Program-made: the position numbers and the translations under genes
Virus record (IMG/VR): IMGVR_UViG_3300021085_000019
Span: 1 to 64,000 of that record
Length of the DNA: 64,000 bases
DNA from: a virus
Direction: 5' to 3' (one strand)
Shown here: piece after piece, positions 18,701-26,500 of the stretch
Layout: every line of letters starts with the position of its first letter
Numbering within the stretch: position 1 is the stretch's first letter
The notes under the pieces: model-generated
Database searches by the model: none
Seen by the model: the letters and a program-made list of their open reading frames with translations, nothing else
What the model was told of the DNA's origin: nothing

Positions 18701-21198
18701 ATCACACTTATGGTGATGGCGGTACTGCATATGTAATTCCGCTTCCATCAGAAAGTATGAGTGGGTTTACTATTCACGATGGTGATGGTACACAAAGACC
18801 AATCGCTGATAGTAAAGAAATAAAATTCCAAGAAGGTACTACTTCTGCAGTTAGAAGTGGTGATGATTATATTCAAATTAATTGGACTGACACATCTCAT
18901 GGTTCAGATACCGATCCTTATGATTTAACATTTGCCCATAAACTTACTACTCGTACTGATCCAGCTTTAGGTTCAGCTTTACTTGCTTTTGGAGGTAATT
19001 TTACTGCTGTTACTGGTGTAACCACAAATCCTACAGGTCACGTTACTGCGATTAATACTACTCAGTTTACTTTACCTACAGAAACAGCACGTAATAATGG
19101 TCTATTGACCATGTCCACTTTAGCTGGACTTGATGGTAGTGCAACGTTTTCAGCTGATCAGGCCGGTCCCTCAACATTTACAGTTTCACTAGACTTATCT
19201 GAACTTACTGATATGACACCTGATGTTGATGGTGCGGTTGATGAACTTATCTTACTTGACAATAGTGTAGAAAAAAGAAAGCGCATTGGAGAAATTAAGC
19301 TAGGTCAGTTTGTTAATGACCAAGGTTGGACGGATAATGAAGGTGATATTACACAAGTTAATATTACAGCAGGTAACGGTTTAACAGGTAGTAAAAATAC
19401 TACATCTGGTAATCACGTACAAACTATTCACGTTGGTGCTGGTGCTCTTATTGATGTTCGAGCTGATCATGTTGATGTCGATCTAAACGAACTTAGCGAC
19501 ATGGGCGATTCCACTGCAGTTGTTGGAACAACAGATTATTTACCAATTCTTGATAGTGGTGTACAGAAGAAAAAGAAAATTAGTACAATTACACTAAGTG
19601 ACTTTGACAATGATAATGGTTGGACGGATAATGACGGTACTGTGACAAGTGTGGGAATAACTCCCGGTACAGGATTAGATGTAAGTAATACACCGATTAC
19701 AACTAGCGGTAATATAAGTATCTCTTTAGACTTATCAGACCTTACTGATATGACTGCAACGGTTAATAGAGATCAAGACGAACTTATATTGCTTGATAAT
19801 GGAGCCGAACGTAGAAAGCTGACTAAGGAAATTGGACTGTCAGTCTTTAACAATGACCTTGGAAACTATGGAGGTTTCTCTACAACCGATACATTCTTAA
19901 GTGATGTAACAGCTATCACTGATAATACAACCGATATTAAATTGGTTCACACAATGTCTAACGCCGCTACCCACGATATTGTTATAGAAGCTGGATCTGG
20001 TATTACACTAACAGATAATGCTAATAATGATTATGCGTTTGAAATCTCTGTTAATGAATCTGATCTTGACTTTGATAACTATGCGCATTGGAGATTTAAG
20101 GAAGGTAATGGTACTGAGACTGGTATTATTACTTCAGAAGATACTTTACACTTCGCTCAAGACGGTATTACTACTGTTGAAAAGACCGCTGATGATCAAT
20201 TGACGATTAGTACTCCAGGCACAGATTTATCTAATACTACTACCACTACTAAAGTCACTGTTGCATCGAGTACTGGTAATAATACTGATATATTAGAAGC
20301 CACGGGTTCAAGAGCTGGTGTAATGACAGTTGCGCATCATGATAAACTTGATGCTATTGCACCAAGTGCTGAAGTTAACCAAAATGCATTTAGTAATCTC
20401 ATGGCGAATACATATGATTCTAGTACTCAGACTGGAATAAATGTTGCAGTACTTTCTGCAGATAGTAAAACAGATACATTTACTATTGAAACTGGTCATG
20501 GATTTACAACTACAGCAACTTCTTCTTCTGATTCAATGACAATCAATAGAAATAATGATTGGAGAACAAAATACGATAACGATAATGCTTACGTAGGTAA
20601 TAAGAGTAAAGAATACATATACTTTGATCCAGCTGGAGAAGTTAAGTTATACTCTCATGGCGTAGAAAATGTAAGATTTTATAACCCTAGCGGGACCGTA
20701 AATAGTGTCATGTATTTCCCGCATTCAATGGGCCCAGCTATGGGTATTAAAAGTAGTGAGGGTACTGGAAGTAATAAGTTAGAGATATTTGCTGAAAACA
20801 CTGGTAACCTAGATGCGAAATTTATATTTACTCATGCTGGAGCGTTACATGTACATGATGATATTACAGCTTTCTCATCATCAACTGCCTCTGATGTTAA
20901 ACTCAAAGAAAATATTGAAAGAGTTGAAGGTGCATTAGATAAAGTATCACAATTAGATGGCGTAACATTTACTTGGAAGAGAGACGGAAAAGAATCTGCT
21001 GGTGTTATTGCACAAAATGTAGAAGAGGTATTACCATCTGCAGTAAAAGAAGTTGAGACAGTAGATGGTGAAGAAATTAATAAGCATGTTGATTATACAC
21101 AATTATCGGCATTGTTCATCGAAGCAATTAAAGAATTAAAAGAAGAAAATAAATTACTTAGAGCTGAGATTGAAAGCTTAAAAGATATAAATAGTTAA
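12706..21198 (+). CDS. Giant tail fibre protein with C-terminal S74 self-cleaving chaperone
   Basis: A 2830-residue fibre subunit. Domain order: an N-terminal attachment region (1-300); about ten variants of a helical repeat ending in INELHxEIG or REHEDQIGN (about 300-750), which look like a triple-stranded coiled coil; Gly/Thr shaft repeats with VGGTLGVTGATTL and DGNLRVG units (830-1110); a VEGTQTILNTETLTVED module; three NTDRGSVAA blocks (about 1260, 1310, 1570); three DLSDLTDM...DELILLDN blocks (2160-2390); and a C-terminal S74 intramolecular chaperone. In the last, Ser2729 in SDVKLKENI is the expected self-cleavage point, releasing about 102 residues that include IAQNVEEVLP and a final coiled coil. 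S74 domains trimerise and then detach from phage fibres. Start overlaps the preceding stop by one base. Confidence 0.88.
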   Translation: MANKETRIYKTDTLETLRQKSNEISLHLGDNEQLNSLMADKTYVYSAAAGDTLFAGADTSSPAKTARFEVSPTHTVDNTGGYIVLKSVSSLDSSYIPGNIIYQGTSGSASYSATIVSASTDRILVRDSSGNFSTSTDLKVGTGSPDVIAHANIERIVIEANPVGIVRVYKNGTELNQAMVTNGFHVADIRATITHTGSPTLTDFTRGVTIYQGSSQSTQAGVEANADWYGTLHSVSGGVIRVKTYNGNFITSGAGSSIRALGSSNTITSHGSLTAIDNTYGSYIELTTPASSSDQIKVFSLDVVAAINELQDDIGGVESLTTAANNLVLAINEHDAELGTITASAMGTAASTVSTAIREHEDQIGNESISSVDAEDSNNTITGALNQLHAEVGDVTSTNLGTSASNLTAAIREHEDQIGNDNINAISSTNNTIKTALNQLHTEIGSSVLTDNLPTDFAYNVTDHTTATNTMSSFIGNTSIANIGTTDTVTGALQKLHAELGSSSITDNLPTDITYTVTNHTTALNTMSAFIGSTSINNIGAPDTLTGALQSLHGEIGNMVFGSSGPVDTVNSTTLTGAVNVLDAEIGNTNYNSVGTDISTALLNLYNDIYTTASVTGLNTTATHLVGAINELEQDLFNAEGGTKRTRSSLLTSDKTSIVDAINELHTELYTSGASFTGLSANNFKSAINELRAELGDVNDINNATGYSATTAVTGITEIQGDIGNVDALTLEAGTIVGALNEIEAIFDASTREISASSDPFTVTSGSFLINSSGNIVFDNGTNHTVLKKDGVEYARFTKSGTDFQLKAGHLGALFLTASGQNATFANNLTVDNNLEVDGTAGVDGNFRVGVSGSSRFTVAASNGNTSVGGTLGVTGNTTLGGTLGVTGATTLSSTLNVTGAAELVSSLGVDGNLRVGSNKFNVTASNGNTQIDGTLEVDGSTGIDGNFRVGAEGASKFTVTASNGNTTVYGTLGVSQHTSVSSLSASGNASVGGTLGVTGATTLSSTLNVTGATELDSTLGVDGNLRVGNNKFNVTATSGNTQIDGTLEVDGSVGIDGNFRIGSNSPSPKFNVTSSSGNTTIGGTLGVDGNTTIAGTTTITNTTQSSVSSATDGALIVAGGVSIGKNLYVGGNLQVEGTQTILNTETLTVEDTLVLAGNNLSSEPTTGGFGLEVGPITSPSGVASNVTGAHSIVYNYATDRWEADGSLILSTATLATPQVEGVDFGPSDNLTFNAGVGLSETVTKTGATIVTQYVNTDRGSVAAAALNIFSSVVPSSGTTATADNNNDALNLTQGTGISTVGDGDNVITITNTDRGSVAASALRMFKTISLADVPDSTNADVVADSNADILKLRALDAITLTSDSNNDIISIDHDDFGTAGTYGPDVQDGEYIKSITVNSQGHVTAITTDDFDTRYEASDPTWALFNNTTKIDDVASGDTVKFIGGNAIDLVSSHTSGTSTLQFNHANTSSVSSLSSDNSGGNVLQDISLTFDTYGHVTARSIGTVNLDNRYIRSFQVEDGDGTEVTINQANEWKFVEGSGTGATIDINWTDTSNGSNTDPYDLTFTVNNTDRGSVAVAPLRIFKYVASDSGTAEADSTADTLTIAGGTNINTAVVGDTLTINNEYVYNHPTYNGDDFSIDTGLLSGATVISDLDINVTTDTLGHVVDANGTVATRTLIPGDLGIYGWDLHENGSSSPIVNNILNDQVDFVNGNHTTAVVTNPSANNGRVTFNHNTFTSGGTFVGGANNGIVIEDFYIDSYGHVRSVGTRDLDGRYDKYDEWRIQDNGDSTTQYGKVSSATEDSTGYVKFINGTNTTTERGGSGTVSDPHTIKVNFVNPGYISSQRSATFDATQSTANSNNNPYLTMSDAGPHNVKIVGGTNATVTRNSDNQITIAATDTNDDVNDTNLRAKLEALNPDQGIVYIGDTGNDLDLKIRGNLTVLGTQTIMNTETVTTHDNKIELNSNAASTPTEDAGIIVNRGSSTNAQIYWSEASDRWYHTYGDGGTAYVIPLPSESMSGFTIHDGDGTQRPIADSKEIKFQEGTTSAVRSGDDYIQINWTDTSHGSDTDPYDLTFAHKLTTRTDPALGSALLAFGGNFTAVTGVTTNPTGHVTAINTTQFTLPTETARNNGLLTMSTLAGLDGSATFSADQAGPSTFTVSLDLSELTDMTPDVDGAVDELILLDNSVEKRKRIGEIKLGQFVNDQGWTDNEGDITQVNITAGNGLTGSKNTTSGNHVQTIHVGAGALIDVRADHVDVDLNELSDMGDSTAVVGTTDYLPILDSGVQKKKKISTITLSDFDNDNGWTDNDGTVTSVGITPGTGLDVSNTPITTSGNISISLDLSDLTDMTATVNRDQDELILLDNGAERRKLTKEIGLSVFNNDLGNYGGFSTTDTFLSDVTAITDNTTDIKLVHTMSNAATHDIVIEAGSGITLTDNANNDYAFEISVNESDLDFDNYAHWRFKEGNGTETGIITSEDTLHFAQDGITTVEKTADDQLTISTPGTDLSNTTTTTKVTVASSTGNNTDILEATGSRAGVMTVAHHDKLDAIAPSAEVNQNAFSNLMANTYDSSTQTGINVAVLSADSKTDTFTIETGHGFTTTATSSSDSMTINRNNDWRTKYDNDNAYVGNKSKEYIYFDPAGEVKLYSHGVENVRFYNPSGTVNSVMYFPHSMGPAMGIKSSEGTGSNKLEIFAENTGNLDAKFIFTHAGALHVHDDITAFSSSTASDVKLKENIERVEGALDKVSQLDGVTFTWKRDGKESAGVIAQNVEEVLPSAVKEVETVDGEEINKHVDYTQLSALFIEAIKELKEENKLLRAEIESLKDINS
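13610..14950 (+). repeat. Helical INELHxEIG repeats in the 2830-residue fibre
   Basis: Roughly ten diverged protein repeats of about 40-60 residues, each ending in a motif such as AINELQDDIG, AIREHEDQIGN, ALNQLHAEVGD, ALQKLHAELG or AINELRAELGD. Heptad-like leucines and isoleucines suggest a trimeric coiled-coil section of the fibre. Confidence 0.75.
15211..16010 (+). repeat. Tandem 112-residue shaft repeat with an identical 42-base core
   Basis: A repeat unit of 336 bases (112 codons) is present about twice with a shorter first copy. The EVDG...GIDGNFR segment starts at 15211, 15514 and 15850. A 42-base stretch is identical at 15367-15408 and 15703-15744, exactly 336 bases apart. It encodes the GATTLSSTLNVTGA strand pair. 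Confidence 0.85.
21186..21193 (+). promoter_or_regulatory. Late promoter box TATAAATA before the 116-residue gene
   Basis: Exact late box overlapping the last codons of the giant fibre gene. Predicted start near 21199 gives a leader of only about 12 bases (AGGAATTGAGGA) before the ATG at 21211. Confidence 0.6.
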
Positions 21199-21210
21199 AG
21201 GAATTGAGGA

Positions 21211-21561
21211 ATGGCGATATATTCTAACTTAACAGTAGATCAAGGTTCAACATTTTCAGTCGAGATTGACGTAACAGACTCGGCTGGAGATCCATTAAAC
21301 CTTACTGGTTATCAAGTTGCAGGGCAGATAAGAAAAACTTATAGCTCTAATACATTTACCAATTTTGCTGCATCTGTTTACAACAATATAGGTGGAGTAG
21401 TAAAAATAGAATTAAGCGCTGCTACTACGAACGCGATGAAAGCTGGAAGATATGTCTACGATGTAGAAATATCAAGAACTATTAATAGTGTTGATGAAGT
21501 TACTCGTATAGTAGAAGGGCAGTTAGAAGTTAAACCAGGAGTTACTAAGGTAATAGAATGA
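21211..21561 (+). CDS. Small beta-sandwich structural protein, possible fibre adaptor
   Basis: A 116-residue protein with the pattern of an Ig-like/BppU-like N-terminal domain: it opens LTVDQGSTFSVEIDVTDSAG, continues with LTGYQVAGQIRKTY, and ends with RIVEGQLEVKPGVTK. Similar small proteins occur beside fibre genes in marine T4-like phages, where a role in linking fibres to the baseplate is plausible but not shown. Its stop overlaps the next start as ATGA (21558-21561), so it is probably co-translated with the 81-residue protein that follows. A late promoter box lies 18 bases upstream. Confidence 0.7.
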   Translation: MAIYSNLTVDQGSTFSVEIDVTDSAGDPLNLTGYQVAGQIRKTYSSNTFTNFAASVYNNIGGVVKIELSAATTNAMKAGRYVYDVEISRTINSVDEVTRIVEGQLEVKPGVTKVIE

Positions 21562-21803
21562 CTATAAAGGCTAAGATAAGGCAGACCGGAAAGTTAATAG
21601 GTAAGGCACAGACACAGAATGAAATTGTAGCTACTTCAATGAAAATCCAAGCTGGTGAATTAAGGCTTGGAGATTTGGCCGATGTTGACGCATCTCAACA
21701 AGCAGATGGAACTATGATGATTTACGATGCTGCATCAGGCACATATAAAATTACAACTCAGATTGAAAATGAGAATCTGAATATAATAGGAGGCACGTAC
21801 TAG
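21558..21803 (+). CDS. Small phage tail-repeat protein
   Basis: An 81-residue protein with a basic N-terminus (IKAKIRQTGKLIGKAQTQ) and a C-terminal LGDLADVDAS...ADGTMMIYDAASGTYKI segment (about residues 37-65). The latter is the phage tail-fibre repeat LsDLtDVd...dGqvLvYdsasg.W found in many fibre proteins. A single free-standing copy suggests a small linker or cap that adds to a fibre. It overlaps the gene before by four bases and the gene after by one base, so all three (21211-23476) probably form one coupled unit. Confidence 0.7.
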   Translation: MTIKAKIRQTGKLIGKAQTQNEIVATSMKIQAGELRLGDLADVDASQQADGTMMIYDAASGTYKITTQIENENLNIIGGTY

Positions 21804-23476
21804 TGGCTAATTTGACAAGAATAAAAATCTTAACTACGGGGTCAACCACTACCGCTCCTAGTAATCTAAAAACTGGTGAGTTAGCGTACTCCTACGTAGC
21901 TGGAACACAGGCAAATAATGGTGACAGATTATATATCGGAACAGGAGCTGAAAGCGGAAATCCTGCAGTTGCATCAACAGTTGATATTATTGGCGGTAAG
22001 TATTTTACTAGCTTATTAGCTCATGAGCACGGAGTACTAACTAATAATAGTGCAGTGATTGTTGGACCAACTGGAAAGGTTGATCAATTTAATGTAGACA
22101 ATTTAAAATTAGATGGAAATTCTATTACTTCTACCAACACTGATGGTAATATAGTAATTAATCCAAATAATAATGGTAAAACCGTATTGCATAATACGTT
22201 TATTGGTGGGACAAGTGTAAGTTTAGAAGAATTTATTTATGATACAGTTGGAGGAGCAGTAACTGCAGGGACAGGAATTACTGTTACTAACGACGATGCT
22301 GGTAACTCATCAACAGTTTCTATTACAAACACTGGAGTATCTGCAGGAACATATGGTTCGGCTTCTAAAATTCCAGTACCTGTCGTAAATGCTCAAGGTC
22401 AAATCACATCTATTACTGATGTTCATCTTCCAGACTTAGCATTTTCTGGTGATTCTGGCACAGGAGCAATTGATCTTAATACTGAAACGTTGACATTTTC
22501 TGGCGATACCGGAATTACTACAACAGTAAGTGCAAACGATGTTAATATTGATTTAGACGATACTACTGTTAGTGCGGGTCAGTACGGTTCAGCAACTCAG
22601 ATTGCACAGTTTACAGTCGACGTTCAAGGTAGGTTAACACAAGCTGCCAATATTAATATTGCTACAACTCTTAATATCGCCGCGGATAGCGGGACAGATG
22701 ATGGAGTTGCTCTATTAACTGATACGCTTACTATTGCTGGTACAACTAACGAAATTGAAACATCTGTTACAGGCGATACAATTACAGTCGGACTACCTAA
22801 CAACGTAGAAATTGGCAACAATCTTGTTGTTGGTGGCAACTTAACAGTTGAAGGTACAACTACTACTGTCGAATCTACTATTATTGCGCTATCTGATCCT
22901 GTTATTGCTCTTGCAGACGATACTACATCAGTCACTTCAGACGGATTTGATCGTGGTGCTAGATTTAAGTGGGGTAATGGAACAGCCGTTAAAACTGGTT
23001 TCTTTGGTTTTGACATTCAAACAGAAAGATTTGTATTTACTAAAGACGAAACAGTTACGTCCGATGATTTCTCATCGCCTTGGGGTGACGCTGAATTTGG
23101 AAATGTTTATGGTACTGGTGCTGACTTTGGTAATGTACAAGTTGGATTAGGCGACAATCAGACAATTACTACTGCATCTGGAAAACTAGTTCTAGACGCG
23201 TCAACCAATGAAGTTGAAGTAAATGCTTTCCTAGATGTTAATGGTAATGCTGACGTAAGTGGTACTTTAAATTCTACAACCCTCACTCTTACAAATGACC
23301 TCGCTGTTACTCATGGTGGTACTGGATTAAGTTCTTTCACCGGCAAAGCGGTGTTTATTTCTAACAATGCTGGAACTGCAGTCTCATTCCTAACTGGAAC
23401 CGAAGGTAACATTATACAATTTAACAATCAAGGTGAACCTATTTCATCAAATATAATTGACGGCGGAGAATATTAA
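21803..23476 (+). CDS. Tail fibre protein (557 residues), GTG start
   Basis: A medium fibre protein. The start is GTG at 21803, sharing its G with the TAG stop before it, with ATAGGAGGCACG just upstream as a strong ribosome site. The N-terminus (APSNLKTGELAYSY, then GDRLYIGTG) is the GELA/RLYIG attachment type of phage fibres. The middle has alternating VSAGTYGSASKIPVPVVNAQG-like strands written here in parts, and a shaft module GNLTVEGTTTTVESTIIALSD (begins near residue 345) shared with the other fibres. The C-terminus has a VTHGGTGLSSFTGKAV repeat and no S74 or other maturation domain that I can see. It may therefore be a proximal segment joined to another fibre; this is inference. Confidence 0.8.
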   Translation: MANLTRIKILTTGSTTTAPSNLKTGELAYSYVAGTQANNGDRLYIGTGAESGNPAVASTVDIIGGKYFTSLLAHEHGVLTNNSAVIVGPTGKVDQFNVDNLKLDGNSITSTNTDGNIVINPNNNGKTVLHNTFIGGTSVSLEEFIYDTVGGAVTAGTGITVTNDDAGNSSTVSITNTGVSAGTYGSASKIPVPVVNAQGQITSITDVHLPDLAFSGDSGTGAIDLNTETLTFSGDTGITTTVSANDVNIDLDDTTVSAGQYGSATQIAQFTVDVQGRLTQAANINIATTLNIAADSGTDDGVALLTDTLTIAGTTNEIETSVTGDTITVGLPNNVEIGNNLVVGGNLTVEGTTTTVESTIIALSDPVIALADDTTSVTSDGFDRGARFKWGNGTAVKTGFFGFDIQTERFVFTKDETVTSDDFSSPWGDAEFGNVYGTGADFGNVQVGLGDNQTITTASGKLVLDASTNEVEVNAFLDVNGNADVSGTLNSTTLTLTNDLAVTHGGTGLSSFTGKAVFISNNAGTAVSFLTGTEGNIIQFNNQGEPISSNIIDGGEY

Positions 23477-23493
23477 TTCAAGGTTTCTTCTAG

Positions 23494-23501
23494 TATAAAT
23501 A
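23494..23501 (+). promoter_or_regulatory. Late promoter box TATAAATA before the 2602-residue fibre
   Basis: Exact late box at the start of a 97-base gap. Predicted transcription start is near 23507, giving a leader of about 67 bases. Confidence 0.7.
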
Positions 23502-23508
23502 GAATAAA

Positions 23509-23551
23509 GGTTTATATAAACCATTAGAATTTTATACAGCTCTATATAGAG
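23509..23551 (+). promoter_or_regulatory. Two perfect palindromes in the leader of the 2602-residue fibre gene
   Basis: GGTTTATATAAACC (23509-23522) and CTCTATATAGAG (23540-23551) are both perfect inverted repeats. The first would begin two bases after the predicted late transcription start, so the mRNA could start with a hairpin. Confidence 0.5.
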
Positions 23552-23573
23552 ATTGACATAGGAGAAGCCTAAA

Positions 23574-26500
23574 TTGGCCAGAAAGACAGACATTAGACTA
23601 AGGCGTTCTAATACAGAAAACGCTATACCAACTCACACCAATTTGAATGATGGCGAACTCGCCATGAACACCTATGACGGTGCTCTTTATTTCAAAAAAT
23701 CTGATAACACGATAATTACTGCACACGATAATACTATTTTACATCTTAATAGTAATACAAGTCGTGTCGGTATTGGAACAACATCTCCGGCCGGTAATCT
23801 TCATGTCAAATCTGTAGGTGATGTCGGCGATGCTTTACTTATCGTTGAAGCAGATGCAGATAATAATGTTGAAGGCGATAATCCAAAAATTGAATTAAGA
23901 CAGGATTCTGGTTTTGTTACAGGCGCTATGTATTTAGAAGGTAATGCCGCCTCACAAGCAACTAACTCATTACAAAACGGTTTTTTACTAGACGCAAAAG
24001 GAGCCTCAAGCGATGGAGGCACAATACAATTTGCTACTGGTGGATTAGCCGCTAATCAAAGTGGCGGACCGACCAATAGTGCTGTGAGAATGACAATTCT
24101 ACGGGACGGAAACATAGCCATTGGTCAAATCACATCTAGCCATAAACTTACAGTAGCAGGAAATACTTTCTTATCAGGCGATAACAGACATGTATATTTT
24201 GGTGGTAATAATACTTTTATTGGAGAAAATTCTAGTTCTAGTAAACTAGAATTAAGAGGCGGCGGGTCTAGCTCATCAGAAACAGTTTATGTCAATAGTA
24301 ATGGAGCAGTCGGTATTGGGATAATTGCACCTACTGAAAAGCTTCATGTTGTTGGTAATGCAATTTTTCATTCTGGTGCGGCATACGGCGATTTAGTCGT
24401 TGGGCGTGGCTCCAACCAAGAAATTAAATTATACGTTAGTGACGCAAATACACAAATTATTGGATATCAGGATAGTGACAGTGATGGAAATCATTCTTTC
24501 GATATAATCAGAGAATTTGATGGTGCTGGTGAAAATGATTTTACTATTAGAAAGGGGTCAGGATCAGTACAATTTGATATTAATAAAGATGGTAATATTA
24601 CATTTAATAATGCATTTACTTTTCCAAATGCAGATGGACAAGCTGATCAGATATTAAAAACAAATGGAAGTGGTACCTTAACTTGGGCAAATGATTCTGG
24701 TGGTGGATCTTCAGTTAGTCTATCCGATAGTGATAACGACACTCTTATTCAAGTAGAAGAAAGCAATGACGAAGATATAATTAGATTTGATGTTGCGGGT
24801 TCTGAAGTTGCTCAAATGACTGACGACGGCCTTATATTGAATGATGGATATAATTTTGAAGGCGATGTTATTGGAGCTATTAAATTTAAGGCACAAGCTG
24901 GTGAAGCTTTAACAAAGGGTGATGTAGTTTATATATCTGGTATATCAGGTAATACAACAGTAGTATCAAAGGCAGATGCAAATGACGCTGCTAAAATGCC
25001 GGCGTTTGGATTAGCTGCAAGTACAGTAAGTTTAAATGCTGCGGTACAAATTGTCACATTTGGTACTTTACAAGGAATAGACACATCATCATATTCAGAA
25101 GGTGATGAACTATACGTTAATGTATTAGCCGGCACACTCACAGATAGCGCTCCTACAGGTTCTAGCTCTGCGTTACAAAAAATAGCAAAGGTCACTCGAT
25201 CAGATGCAAGTGCTGGTTCAGTAAAAGTTTCAGGAGCTGGAAGAACAAACGCTACTCCTAATCTTGATGAAGGTAAGATATTTGTAGGTAATGCTTCTAA
25301 TAAGTCTGTTCAAGGCGATGATACACTTCATGTTGATATGGCTAATAGCCGTGTTGGTATTAATAAAGCTTCTCCCGACCGTTCACTGCATATTGATGGA
25401 ACTGTTAGAATCGACGGGGGAACAGGAGTAGTTTCGACTGGTGTTTTAGAAGTAATGCAAAATGGCGATACTGCCAATAACGCAATCGCTCTAACAAGCA
25501 GTAATGCCGTTTCAACTAGGATATGGAAAAATGGTAGTGGAACATTTTTTATTGGATCGTCTAGTGCTAATAACGCTTTTCAACAATTAGTAAATGGCAA
25601 TACTACTATCAATGCTCAAGAGTTTACTATAGCACATGCCAACCCAACTCTTATATTAAAAGACACAACTGACGACGATGATCATAATATATTATTTAAA
25701 GACAGCTCCGATAATACTATTGCTAAAATAAGTACAGCTTTACCAGTAATGGATGATTTAAATATTGGTACTGTTACTGCTAGGGAATTTAATCTATTCA
25801 CAAATAACACCACCGCGATGTCAATCGACACATCTCAAAACTCAGTATTTGCAGGTGATGTTTCTATTTTAACCGGCACAAGCGCTAAGCAAGCTAGTGA
25901 TATGTTATATATTGGCGGATCCGGTTTAGGTAGCACTGATGCAGCAATTTATCTAGGAAATGCCGGTGACGGAACTGGATATGGATGGAGATTTTTCTAT
26001 AAAGGTTCTGGTGATGGTAATGAAAATAGATTAATTATTAGATCTGAAAATTCCGGATCGCCAGTCGATGCATTGTCGTTTACCCAAAATGGCCAGGCAT
26101 TATTCGGCGATAGCATTGTAATGGGTAATAGTGAGAAGATATACTTCTTATCAAATGGTGACGCGAATACTGGATCATCGTATTGGTATAGAGCTGGTGG
26201 TAATGCTACTAGATTGCTTTATAGAGATAATGTTTTAGTGTTTGATGCATATCAAGATCATTCTGCTGAATTTAGAAACTCTAACGATGATATTATATTT
26301 AAAGTCACTCCAAATGCAACTGCTACTAATAGTGCAACAATAGTTAGTAATGGTAACTTTTCTATCGCTAATGGAGCATTAAATATTGGAGGATCTGAGC
26401 TTTCTGACAATAATAGAAATGTAACAACTAATAATTTAACTGTTGGTGGTAATTTAACAGTTAATGGTTCTGTGACAACATTAAACACTGCCACGCTTAC

